In this document: piece by piece, positions 17,260 to 24,403 of the stretch
Position numbering within the stretch: the first letter of the stretch is position 1
Layout of the letters: each line of letters opens with the position of its first letter
NCBI GenBank assembly: GCA_040756995.1
Contig: JBFLYK010000062.1
Coordinates: forward strand, 1 to 36,720
Reading direction: 5' to 3'
DNA from: BP-133 sp040756995
Lineage (GTDB): Bacteria; Actinomycetota; Acidimicrobiia; IMCC26256; BP-133
DNA: 36,720 nt
Position numbers and translations under genes: made by a program
Notes under the pieces: model-generated
The model's database searches: none
What the model saw: the letters and a program-made list of their open reading frames with translations, nothing else
Told to the model about the DNA's origin: nothing

Positions 17260-18174
17260 TCAGCCGTCGAGCTTGAGGAAGGCCAGGGCGTTGTCGCGCA
17301 GCACCGCCCGCTTGGTCCGGTCGTCGATCGGCAGGGCCAGGAACTCCTCCTTGCACCGGGCGAGCCCCAGGCCGTTGGTGCCGAAGAGCACCTTGTCCCG
17401 GCCCCGGGAGGAGTCCATGAACCGGATGAGGCGCTCGTCGAGGGACTTGGGGTAGTAGGCGGAGATGTCGCCATAGACGTTGGGGTGGCGCCACAGCATC
17501 GAGCACCACTCGTCGACCCACGGCCAGCCGGTGTGGGACAGGTTGATGCGCAGGTTGGGGAAGTCGATGGCCACGTCGTCGGCCAGCATGGGCCGGCCGC
17601 CGTCGGAGGGCAGCACCTCGGCGGAGTGGCCGACCTGGAAGCCGACGGCGATGTCGAGCTCGGCGCACTTGGCGTAGAGCGGGTAGAAGCGCCGGTCGTT
17701 GGGAGCCAGCCCGAAAGACAGCGGGTGGAACCAGACGTAGCGGAAGCCGTACTCCTTCACGCCCCGCTCCACCTCGGCCAGGCTGTCCTCGATGCGGAAC
17801 GGGTTGTAGCTCGCCGCGCCGATGAGCCGGCCCTTCGACTCGGCCACCGCCTCCCCCACCGCGTCGAGGGGAAAGTCGAGGATGAGCCGGTGGTGGTAGT
17901 GGTACGACCACATCTTGGTGGCGCAGATCACCACCCGGTCGTAGCCGAGGCGGTCCATGTCGGCGACGCACTCGGCCACGTCGGCGTGGCCCTGGAGAGT
18001 GGCCAGCTGCTTGAGGGTGTCGGGGTCCGGCACCGAACCGCCGAAGACGCTCTTGAAGGTGGTCCGGGTCATGATCTGGAATTCCTGCGAGTCGAACGGA
18101 TTGGGCCCCAGCCCCCGCCGCGCCTCGGAGGCGTGGTTCATGACGTCGATGGCGCCGATGTCGTCCACGGTCAC
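17260..18174 (-). CDS. Amidohydrolase-fold protein (ACMSD-like) lacking usual metal ligands
   Basis: A 304-residue protein with the layout of amidohydrolase-2/ACMSD-like TIM barrels: IDVMNHAS at the N-terminus, VGFQVGHSAEVLPS mid-protein, NLRINLSHTGWPWVDEW, NVYGDISAY and a C-terminal KVLFGTNGLG. In the family these read IDxHxH, HxG, HxG and GSD; here the first His is Met12, the mid His appears as Gln180 and the metal Asp appears as Asn267, with His214 kept. It may therefore be non-hydrolytic or use another chemistry (decarboxylase, lyase or ligand binder). The GTG at 18174 overlaps the upstream flavoprotein stop by 4 bases (GTGA), arguing that it is expressed and maintained. Confidence 0.85.
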   Translation of the reverse strand: MTVDDIGAIDVMNHASEARRGLGPNPFDSQEFQIMTRTTFKSVFGGSVPDPDTLKQLATLQGHADVAECVADMDRLGYDRVVICATKMWSYHYHHRLILDFPLDAVGEAVAESKGRLIGAASYNPFRIEDSLAEVERGVKEYGFRYVWFHPLSFGLAPNDRRFYPLYAKCAELDIAVGFQVGHSAEVLPSDGGRPMLADDVAIDFPNLRINLSHTGWPWVDEWCSMLWRHPNVYGDISAYYPKSLDERLIRFMDSSRGRDKVLFGTNGLGLARCKEEFLALPIDDRTKRAVLRDNALAFLKLDG

Positions 18175-20183
18175 ACCTCCAGCCCGACCCGCATGCCGTG
18201 CTCGGTGGCCTCGTGGATGCCCCGGGGCGCCCAGGCGGCGCCGACGAGGTCGAGGCGGCCGACCTCCCCCTTGAGCGCCCGGTACAGGGCGACGTCGGGG
18301 CGCGACCCGCACGACAGCACCACGGTGTCGACGTCCTCCACGACCCGGGTGGCGCCGGTGAGCGCGGAGACGAACTCCACCCGGCCGGGTTCGATCCGGT
18401 TCACCCGAAGATGCGACCGGGTGGTGACCCCGCCCGCTTCGAGGCGGCGCAGGACCGGGCCGACCGTGTAGCGGCCCACGGCGTTGGCCACGCCAGCCCA
18501 GTGGTGGAACACCTCGACGGCATGGCCCCGGCTGGCCAGGAAGTCAGCCACGCTCGGGGTTTCCATTCCGTCCTCCTGGGAAACGACCACCACCCGGCGG
18601 CCGACGTCGACCTTGCCTTCGAGGACATCCCACGCCTGCACGACGAAGGCTGCATCGATGCCGGCCACCTCGGGGACGAGGGGGACGGACCCGGTGGCAC
18701 ACACGACGGCGTCGGGCCGCAGGCCGAGGACCGCTTCCGGGGTGGCGTCGGACCCGAGGCGCAGGTCGATCCCGAGGAGCTTGACCTGGGTGTCGTGATA
18801 GCGGGCCAGGTTGGCGAACTGGTCCCGGCCGGGCGCCAGGCTGGCGATGTGCACCTGTCCGCCCAGGGCGTCGCGCCGCTCCAGCACGGTGACGTCGTGG
18901 CCTCGCAGGGCGGCGACCCGGGCCGCCTCCAGGCCGGCGGGCCCCGCCCCGACAACCACCACCCGCCGCGGTGTGGTGACCCGCCGGAAGCTGGTCTTCC
19001 AGGCGAACTCAGCGCCGGCGGTCGGGTTGATAGAGCACATGGCCCGCTGGTTGAGGGTGAACAGACCGGTGCCGGAGCCGTGGACGGCGTTGTCGATGCA
19101 GCGGTTGCAGCCGATGCAGTAACGGATCTCCTCGAGGCGTCCCTCCCTCGCCTTGTTGACGAACTCGGGATCGACGATGCTGGCCCGGGTCATGCCGACC
19201 AGGTCGCAGACGCCGTCGGCCAGGAGACGCTCGGCGACCAGCGGGTCGAACACCCGACCGGCGTAGAGCACGGCGGCGGGCTGGGCCGCCTCACGGATCT
19301 TCCGGGCCGCCTCTGCCCCCATGGCCACCGGGTAGTACGACGGGGGGACGTAGGACGGGTCACCCCAGGAATGCCCGACGTCGACGCTGAGGAAGTCGGG
19401 GGCGGCTTCGGCGACGATGTGGCGGGCCATGGCCACCGCGTCGTCCAGCGTGTACCCGCCGGGGCGGGCCTCCCCCGCCGCCATCCGCAGCCCGATGGCC
19501 AGCCCGTTGCCCACCCGGTCCCGGATGGCCCGCAGGACTTCGATCACGAACCGGCAGCGCGCCAGCGCGTCGCCGCCCCAGCGGTCGGTGCGGCGGTTGG
19601 TGGCCGGGGAGAGGAACAGGTGCGGGACGGTCTCGTGGGCGGCGTGGACCTCGACGCCGTCGCCGCCGGCGGCGAGGATCTGCTCGGCGGCCGCGGCGTA
19701 GCTCTCGATGATGGCGTCGATCTCGTGGTCTTCGAGCTCATGGGGGACCCAGTCGTAGGCGCCGCTGATCGGCACCGACGACGGCCCGAACATGGCGTTC
19801 AGCTGGGTGAGCTGGAAGACCGCCACCGCGCCGGCGTCGTGGACGGCCTGGCAGTACCGGGCCACCTTGGGGACGAACTCAGGCAGGTAGTAGATCGGGA
19901 ACCGGGTGGCAGCGCCCCCGGGAATGATCTCCTCGGGCACTTCGTCGGGCAGCGGGGCGTTGAGCACCCACGTCTCGCCGCCGATCCATCCCATGCCGCC
20001 CCGGGCCTTGGCCACGTGGTGCTCGATGAACACGTCGTCGGGGAGGAAGTCGCCCAGCCGGCCGGCGCCGATGGTGTTGGTCGTCTCGCAGACCCGGTTC
20101 GGCACCTGCATGGGGCCGACCCGAAGCGGTGTGAACAGCCGCTCGAGCTGCACCGTTCCCTGCGCCCCCCGTTCGTCAGTCAT
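18171..20183 (-). CDS. OYE/TMADH-type FMN-FeS-FAD oxidoreductase (dienoyl-CoA reductase-like)
   Basis: A 670-residue multidomain flavoprotein. Residues 14-345 form an Old Yellow Enzyme barrel (LERLFTPLRVGPMQVPNRV, HAAHETVPHLFLSP at 180-193, NRRTDRWGG). A cysteine cluster follows (Cys356, Cys359, Cys362, Cys383) for a 4Fe-4S centre, then a FAD/NAD domain from about 407 (VVVVGAGPAGLEAA). Relatives are 2,4-dienoyl-CoA reductase, BaiCD/BaiH and trimethylamine dehydrogenase. The CxxCxxC spacing matches the TMADH branch, but the gap to the fourth Cys is 20 residues instead of about 12. Role inferred: reduction of a conjugated enoyl intermediate. GGAGGA lies 11 bases before ATG 20183. An IS element sits just upstream. 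Confidence 0.93.
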   Translation of the reverse strand: MTDERGAQGTVQLERLFTPLRVGPMQVPNRVCETTNTIGAGRLGDFLPDDVFIEHHVAKARGGMGWIGGETWVLNAPLPDEVPEEIIPGGAATRFPIYYLPEFVPKVARYCQAVHDAGAVAVFQLTQLNAMFGPSSVPISGAYDWVPHELEDHEIDAIIESYAAAAEQILAAGGDGVEVHAAHETVPHLFLSPATNRRTDRWGGDALARCRFVIEVLRAIRDRVGNGLAIGLRMAAGEARPGGYTLDDAVAMARHIVAEAAPDFLSVDVGHSWGDPSYVPPSYYPVAMGAEAARKIREAAQPAAVLYAGRVFDPLVAERLLADGVCDLVGMTRASIVDPEFVNKAREGRLEEIRYCIGCNRCIDNAVHGSGTGLFTLNQRAMCSINPTAGAEFAWKTSFRRVTTPRRVVVVGAGPAGLEAARVAALRGHDVTVLERRDALGGQVHIASLAPGRDQFANLARYHDTQVKLLGIDLRLGSDATPEAVLGLRPDAVVCATGSVPLVPEVAGIDAAFVVQAWDVLEGKVDVGRRVVVVSQEDGMETPSVADFLASRGHAVEVFHHWAGVANAVGRYTVGPVLRRLEAGGVTTRSHLRVNRIEPGRVEFVSALTGATRVVEDVDTVVLSCGSRPDVALYRALKGEVGRLDLVGAAWAPRGIHEATEHGMRVGLEV

Positions 20184-20236
20184 CAGATCAGTCCTCCGAT
20201 GTGCATCAGTCGTTCCCGTCCGGTCGCCATCGCCCT

Positions 20237-20242
20237 GCTAGA
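20237..20242. repeat. IS481 target-site duplication, left copy (GCTAGA)
   Basis: GCTAGA directly abuts the left inverted repeat, with an identical copy at the right end (21298-21303). It fits the NCTAGN target preference described for IS481 of Bordetella. Confidence 0.92.
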
Positions 20243-20268
20243 TGTTCTCTCCACGGACGTTGGTGACA
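20243..20268 (+). repeat. IS481 left inverted repeat (IRL)
   Basis: 26 bp starting TGTTC and ending in ACGTTGGTGACA. It matches the right repeat at 20 of 26 positions, with the inner 12 bases perfect. Confidence 0.92.
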
Positions 20269-20339
20269 CGCCCGAGGATCCACCGATGAGGTGAGCCTCC
20301 GGGAGAAGGTGTGGCTCTGCGAGAAGTCACGCCAGCTCC

Positions 20340-20346
20340 AAGGAGG
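20340..20346 (+). promoter_or_regulatory. Transposase ribosome-binding site
   Basis: AAGGAGG, a near-perfect Shine-Dalgarno sequence, 5 bases before the TTG at 20352. It supports this unusual start codon over later ATGs. Confidence 0.7.
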
Positions 20347-20351
20347 CTCGG

Positions 20352-21302
20352 TTGCACGGTAACGCCAAACTGACCCCGGCCGGTCGCAAGGTGCTCGTGG
20401 AGCGCATCGCCAGCGGTCGTCCTGTCGCTCATGTGGCCGACGAGATGGGTATCTCCCGGCCGACGGCCTACCGATGGTGGCACCGCTGGCTGGCCGAGGG
20501 TGACGCTGGTTTGGAGGACCGTCTGTGCCGGCCGAGGCGCTGCCCGCACCGGACCAAGCCCAGCGTGGAGCGCAAGATCTGCAAGCTGCGCCGAAAGCGG
20601 AAGCTCGGCCCCGACCGGATCGCCGGGATCGTCGGGGTGCCGGCGTCGACCGTGCACCGCGTGCTGGTCCGCCATGGCCTGAACCGCCTGTCGTGGATGG
20701 ATCGCCCGACCGGGACGGTCATCCGGCGGATCCACACCCGCCGGCCCGGCGAGCTGGTCCACATGGACGTCAAGAAGCTCGGCAGGATCCCCAACGGCGG
20801 TGGTTGGCAGGCCCATGGCCGAGGCCAGGACGCCTACAAGGGCCACTCCCGGGTCGGCTATACGTTCATCCACTCCGTGGTCGACGGCTGCACCCGGGTG
20901 GCCTACAGCGAAGCGCTCGACGACGAGAAGACCGTCACCGTGATCGCCTTCTGGCTGCGCGCCATGGCGTTCTTCGCCGCCCACGGCATCGCAATCGAGG
21001 CCGTCCTCACCGACAACGGCAGCCCCTACCGCAGCCGGGACTTCGGCGCCGCCTGCGCCGCCGCCGGCGTCCGCCACAAGCGCACCCGGCCCTACCGGCC
21101 CCAGACCAACGGCAAGGTCGAACGGTTCAACCGAACTCTGCTCGACGAGTGGGCCTACGTCCGGGTCTACCGGACCAACCACGCCCGCAACCAAGCTCTC
21201 GGCAGCTGGCTTCACCGCTACAACCACCATCGGTGCCACACTTCCCTCGGAGGAGCCACACCCATGAGCCATGTCACCAACGTGCCGGGCGGGCACAGCT
21301 AG
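20352..21302 (+). CDS. IS481-family transposase
   Basis: A 316-residue DDE transposase and the only plus-strand gene. The N-terminal helix-turn-helix (VAHVADEMGISRPTAYRWWH, residues 25-44) is followed by a second DNA-binding region and an integrase core. The catalytic triad is Asp139 (VHMDVKKLG), Asp221 (LTDNGSPY) and Glu257 (NGKVERFNRTLL), with 35 residues between the last two, the DD(35)E pattern. It starts at TTG after a strong AAGGAGG. The last Ser codon straddles the IS end, and the TAG stop (21300-21302) lies wholly in the duplicated target GCTAGA, so the gene borrows its stop codon from the insertion site. It appears intact. Confidence 0.97.
   Translation: MHGNAKLTPAGRKVLVERIASGRPVAHVADEMGISRPTAYRWWHRWLAEGDAGLEDRLCRPRRCPHRTKPSVERKICKLRRKRKLGPDRIAGIVGVPASTVHRVLVRHGLNRLSWMDRPTGTVIRRIHTRRPGELVHMDVKKLGRIPNGGGWQAHGRGQDAYKGHSRVGYTFIHSVVDGCTRVAYSEALDDEKTVTVIAFWLRAMAFFAAHGIAIEAVLTDNGSPYRSRDFGAACAAAGVRHKRTRPYRPQTNGKVERFNRTLLDEWAYVRVYRTNHARNQALGSWLHRYNHHRCHTSLGGATPMSHVTNVPGGHS
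21272..21297 (-). repeat. IS481 right inverted repeat (IRR)
   Basis: 26 bp reading TGTCACCAACGT inward and ending CACA. Its reverse complement starts TGTGCC. It encodes the last residues of the transposase. Confidence 0.92.
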
Positions 21303-21303
21303 A
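21298..21303. repeat. IS481 target-site duplication, right copy (GCTAGA)
   Basis: Identical to 20237-20242. The CTAG palindrome supplies TAG stop codons to both the transposase (plus) and the SDR (minus, 21299-21301). Confidence 0.92.
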
Positions 21304-22075
21304 CGAGGAGGAAGCCGCCGTCGACGACGACGGTGGTCCCGGTCACGAAGCCGGCTGCCGGGGTGGCCAGGGCGACGATCATCCAGGCGATGTCCTCCGG
21401 CTGGCCGACGCGCTTCATGGCCTGGTGGGCCAGGATGAGGTCCGCCATGCCGGCGGCGAAGAGGTCCTGGGTGCCGTCGGTCTGGATGAACCCGGGGGCG
21501 ACGGCCACCACCCGGATGCCGTCGTCGGCCAGCTCCAGGGCAGCGTTGCGGGTGAGCTGGACGACCGCCGCCTTCGAGGTGCCGTAGGCGGCGAGGCCCG
21601 GCTGGCCGGCGACGTAAGCGGCGATCGAGGCGAGGTTCACGATCACACCCCCGTCGCCGCTGGCCCGGATGGCCTTCACCGCTTCCCGCAGGCACAGGAA
21701 GGCGCCCCGGACGTTGAGGCCGTGGACCTGGTCAAACAGCTCGGTCTCCATGTCGGCCAGCGTGTAGTAGGGATAGATCCCGGCGTTGTTGACGAGGATG
21801 TCCAGCCGGCCGAGCAGGCGGGCCGCCTCGGCCACACCGTCGACGATCGACGCTTCGTCGGCGGCGTCGAAGCGGAGGGCGACCGCTTGGCCGCCGGCGC
21901 TCTCGATGCCTTTCGCCACGGTGGCGGCCGCTTCGCCGTCGAGGTCGGCGACGGCCACCGAAGCGCCGGCGGCGGCGAGAGCCTCGCAGGTCGCCCGACC
22001 GATCCCCCGCGCCCCCCCGGTGACCAGAGCGGCCTTGCCCGCCAGGCTGAACTTGTCCGATAGCGAGTACGACAC
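21299..22075 (-). CDS. Short-chain dehydrogenase/reductase (SDR)
   Basis: A 258-residue classical SDR, NAD(P)-dependent. Cofactor motif TGGARGIG at residues 19-26, NNAG at 96-99, catalytic Ser150 and the YxxxK pair Tyr164/Lys168, with the usual C-terminal TTVVVDGG. It probably oxidises a 3-hydroxyacyl-CoA or a ring hydroxyl in the pathway (inference). The GTG start at 22075 has GAGGAG about 8 bases upstream and lies 11 bases after the acyl-CoA dehydrogenase stop; the frame is open far upstream, but that part is a shadow. The stop codon TAG lies in the IS481 target duplication, so the IS landed exactly at its 3' end without changing the protein. Confidence 0.94.
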   Translation of the reverse strand: MSYSLSDKFSLAGKAALVTGGARGIGRATCEALAAAGASVAVADLDGEAAATVAKGIESAGGQAVALRFDAADEASIVDGVAEAARLLGRLDILVNNAGIYPYYTLADMETELFDQVHGLNVRGAFLCLREAVKAIRASGDGGVIVNLASIAAYVAGQPGLAAYGTSKAAVVQLTRNAALELADDGIRVVAVAPGFIQTDGTQDLFAAGMADLILAHQAMKRVGQPEDIAWMIVALATPAAGFVTGTTVVVDGGFLLV

Positions 22076-22086
22076 GGTACGGCTCC

Positions 22087-23196
22087 TCAGGTCAGGCCCA
22101 GATGGGCAGCGATACGGTCGAGGTGATGGCCGGTCCCGCCGCCGGCCGCGGCGTTGGCCCGGGCCCGGCGGAGATAGAGGTGGACGTCGTGCTCCCAGGT
22201 GAACCCGATGCCGCCGTGGAGCTGCAGGGCTCGCTCGGCGGCCCGCACGGCGGCGTCGTTCATCCAGGCCTTGACCGCCGAGACGAGCGGGCCGGCGTGG
22301 GAGTGGCCCTCGTCGAGGGCGAGGCAGGCGCCGTACAGAAGGCTGCGGCCGAGCTCGACGTCGACGTAGATGTCGGCCAGCGGGTGGCTCACCGCCTGGA
22401 AGCTCCCGATGGGCCGGCCGAACTGCACCCGGGTGCAGGCGTGGTCCCGGGTCATGTCCAGGAGGCATTCGGTGACGCCGAGGAGGTCGGCGGCCAGGAG
22501 CACGGCCCACACGTCGGCCGGGAAGTCGGCTCCGAGACGGTCGCCGAGGATGTGCTCGGCCGGCACCTCCACGCCGTCGAGGCGGACCTCGGCCACGTCC
22601 TGGCCGTCGAGGCGGCGCATGGCCTCGAGCATCACCCCGGGTTGGTTGCCCTCCACGAGGAACCATCGGGGCCCGTGGTCGGTCCGGGCGGCGACCACGA
22701 CGTCGGCGCCTTCGGCGTCGGGGACCAAGATCTTCAGCCCATCGAGGACGGCCCCGCCACCGGCGGGTCGGCCGGCGGCGACGGTCTGGGGCGAGCCGCC
22801 ACCGTCGCCTCGCCGCGGCTCCTCGACGGCCGGCGTGACCCGCCGCCGGCCGGCGAACAGGTCGGGGAGCAGCCGCTTGCGGAGCTCGTCGTCGCCGAGC
22901 CGGTCGATGACGATGCCGGCGGCGAGGCAGGGAAGGAACGGGCCGGGCAGCAGCGCCCTGCCCCCTTCGACGGCGAGGACCGCGGCGGCGGCCAGACCGG
23001 CGCCGCCGCCGCCGACGTCCTCGGGGGAGGCGATGCCCAGCCAGCCCATGGCGGCCAGCTCCGGGAGCAGGTCGGGCCGGCTCCAGGGCGCCTCGTCGAG
23101 CGCCCGGCGGGCGTCGTCGGCGGCGACCCGCTCGACCAGGTAGCGGCGGGCCACGGCGGCCAGCTCGCGCAGCTCGGGGCCGAGGTCGAGGTCCAT
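22087..23196 (-). CDS. Acyl-CoA dehydrogenase-like subunit, apparently without catalytic Glu
   Basis: A 369-residue acyl-CoA dehydrogenase-fold protein. N-terminal helical domain with DDARRALDEAPWSRPDLLPE and LAAMGWLGIASPEDVGG, C-terminal helical domain with RVQFGRPIGSFQAVSHPLAD and LQLHGGIGFTWEHDVHLYLR. The helix that holds the catalytic Glu in isovaleryl-CoA dehydrogenase-type enzymes reads VWAVLLAADLLGV, with no Glu, and there is no MCAD-type YEGT. This matches the non-catalytic partner of the alpha2beta2 dehydrogenases known from actinobacterial sterol side-chain degradation (FadE/ChsE pairs). Its ATG 23196 overlaps the partner gene's stop by one base (TGATG), consistent with a stoichiometric complex. 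Confidence 0.92.
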   Translation of the reverse strand: MDLDLGPELRELAAVARRYLVERVAADDARRALDEAPWSRPDLLPELAAMGWLGIASPEDVGGGGAGLAAAAVLAVEGGRALLPGPFLPCLAAGIVIDRLGDDELRKRLLPDLFAGRRRVTPAVEEPRRGDGGGSPQTVAAGRPAGGGAVLDGLKILVPDAEGADVVVAARTDHGPRWFLVEGNQPGVMLEAMRRLDGQDVAEVRLDGVEVPAEHILGDRLGADFPADVWAVLLAADLLGVTECLLDMTRDHACTRVQFGRPIGSFQAVSHPLADIYVDVELGRSLLYGACLALDEGHSHAGPLVSAVKAWMNDAAVRAAERALQLHGGIGFTWEHDVHLYLRRARANAAAGGGTGHHLDRIAAHLGLT

Positions 23197-24368
23197 CAGT
23201 CCTCCACCGACCGGGGCAGGCCGAGCACCCGCTCGGCGAGGACGTTGCGCATGATCTCGCTGGTGCCCCCGCCGATGGTGTAGGCCAGGGCGTCGAAGTA
23301 CAGAGGCTGCCACCGCCCCCCGTCGACCGCGTGGGGCGACCGCTTCGGCACCGCCGCCAGCGGGCCCTGCACGGCCAGGGCGGTGCGCATGATCCGCTGG
23401 CGGGCCTCGCTGGCGTAGAGCTTCCCGGCCGCCGCCTCGCCGCCCGGGTCCCGTCCCGCCAGCTGGGCGGAGAGGGTGCGGTAGCCGTGGTGGCGCAACG
23501 CCTCCACCTCGACCCAGTGGCGGGCCAGGCGGCGGCGGTCCTCCTGCCCGAGCCGGGCGGGTGCGCCGTCGCCGGTGGTGGCCATGGCCACGAGCCGGTT
23601 GAGATGCTGCTCGAGGGCGAGGACCCCGCCGAGGCCGCTGCGTTCGTGGTCGAGGGTGGTGCGGGCGATGGGCCAGCCGTGATGGAGCTCACCGACGAGC
23701 TGGTCTCGGGGGATCTCGACGTCTTCGAAGAACACCTCGCTGAAGTGGATCCCGCCGGCGGCGTTGCGCAGCGGACGGACGGTGACACCGGCGGAGCGCA
23801 TGTCGCAGAGCAGGTAGCTGATCCCCTGCCGCTTGGGGGCCTTCGGGTCGGTGCGGGCGAGGAGGAAGCACCAGTCGGCCACCGGGCCCAGGCTCGTCCA
23901 CACCTTCTGGCCGTTGACCACGAACCGGTCGCCGGCCAGTTCGGCCCGGGTCCGCAGCGAGGCCAGGTCGCTGCCGGCGTCGGGTTCGGAGAACCCCTGG
24001 CACCAGATCGTCTCGGCGGTGAGGATGCCGGGGAGGAACCGGCGACGCTGCTCGTCGCTGCCGTGGCGGATGAGGGTGGGGCCGAGGATGTCGAGGCCCA
24101 CCAGGTTGATGAGCGGCGGGACGGAGGCGCGGGCGAACTCCTGGGCGGCGACGACCTGCTGGGTGAGCGTCGCTTCCTGGCCTCCGAAGGCACGGGGCCA
24201 GGACAGGCCGACGTAGCCGGCCTCGTACAGGCGGCGCTGCCAGTCCCGGGCGGTGGCCACCGCCTTCATCGGGTCGCGGGGGAAGCGGGCGTGGTCGCGG
24301 TTCGCCGTCAGCCAGCTGCGGAGCCGGTCCCGGTAGGCTTCGTCTTCAGCGCTGAAACGCAAATCCAT
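23196..24368 (-). CDS. Acyl-CoA dehydrogenase, catalytic subunit
   Basis: A 390-residue acyl-CoA dehydrogenase. FAD/substrate-domain motifs WCQGFSEPDAGSDLASL and VNGQKVWTSL, then LDHERSG, whose Glu242 sits where the catalytic base lies in isovaleryl-CoA dehydrogenase-type enzymes. The C-terminal motif is IGGGTSEIMRN, lacking the alternative MCAD Glu. It introduces an alpha,beta double bond into an acyl-CoA. With the next gene it forms a probable heterotetramer of the kind used for steroid side chains. LLM and ligase genes lie upstream and an SDR downstream, a beta-oxidation-like order. Confidence 0.94.
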   Translation of the reverse strand: MDLRFSAEDEAYRDRLRSWLTANRDHARFPRDPMKAVATARDWQRRLYEAGYVGLSWPRAFGGQEATLTQQVVAAQEFARASVPPLINLVGLDILGPTLIRHGSDEQRRRFLPGILTAETIWCQGFSEPDAGSDLASLRTRAELAGDRFVVNGQKVWTSLGPVADWCFLLARTDPKAPKRQGISYLLCDMRSAGVTVRPLRNAAGGIHFSEVFFEDVEIPRDQLVGELHHGWPIARTTLDHERSGLGGVLALEQHLNRLVAMATTGDGAPARLGQEDRRRLARHWVEVEALRHHGYRTLSAQLAGRDPGGEAAAGKLYASEARQRIMRTALAVQGPLAAVPKRSPHAVDGGRWQPLYFDALAYTIGGGTSEIMRNVLAERVLGLPRSVED

Positions 24369-24403
24369 TGGGGGGCGATGTCCTCGTCGTGGTCAAGTCG
24401 TGA

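Larger units (their letters stand above)
20243..21297 (+). mobile_element. Complete IS481-family insertion sequence (1055 bp)
   Basis: The element is delimited by 26-bp imperfect inverted repeats that both begin TGT and share the 12-base core ACGTTGGTGACA, and it is flanked by a perfect 6-bp direct repeat GCTAGA. Its length (1055 bp) and single DDE transposase gene fit the IS481 family. It sits between the SDR and OYE-like genes, oriented opposite to the operon. Removing the IS and one copy of the repeat leaves SDR stop, about 55 bases, then the OYE-like start, an ordinary operon junction. Intact repeats, target duplication and open reading frame suggest a fairly recent, possibly active insertion. 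Confidence 0.95.

Noticed and set aside
18198..20294. 698-codon plus-strand open frame
   Set aside because: Antisense shadow of the OYE/TMADH-like gene; the sense frame has complete cofactor motifs.
22076..24193. N-terminal extension of the SDR frame
   Set aside because: The SDR fold starts just before TGGARGIG; the rest shadows two acyl-CoA dehydrogenase genes.
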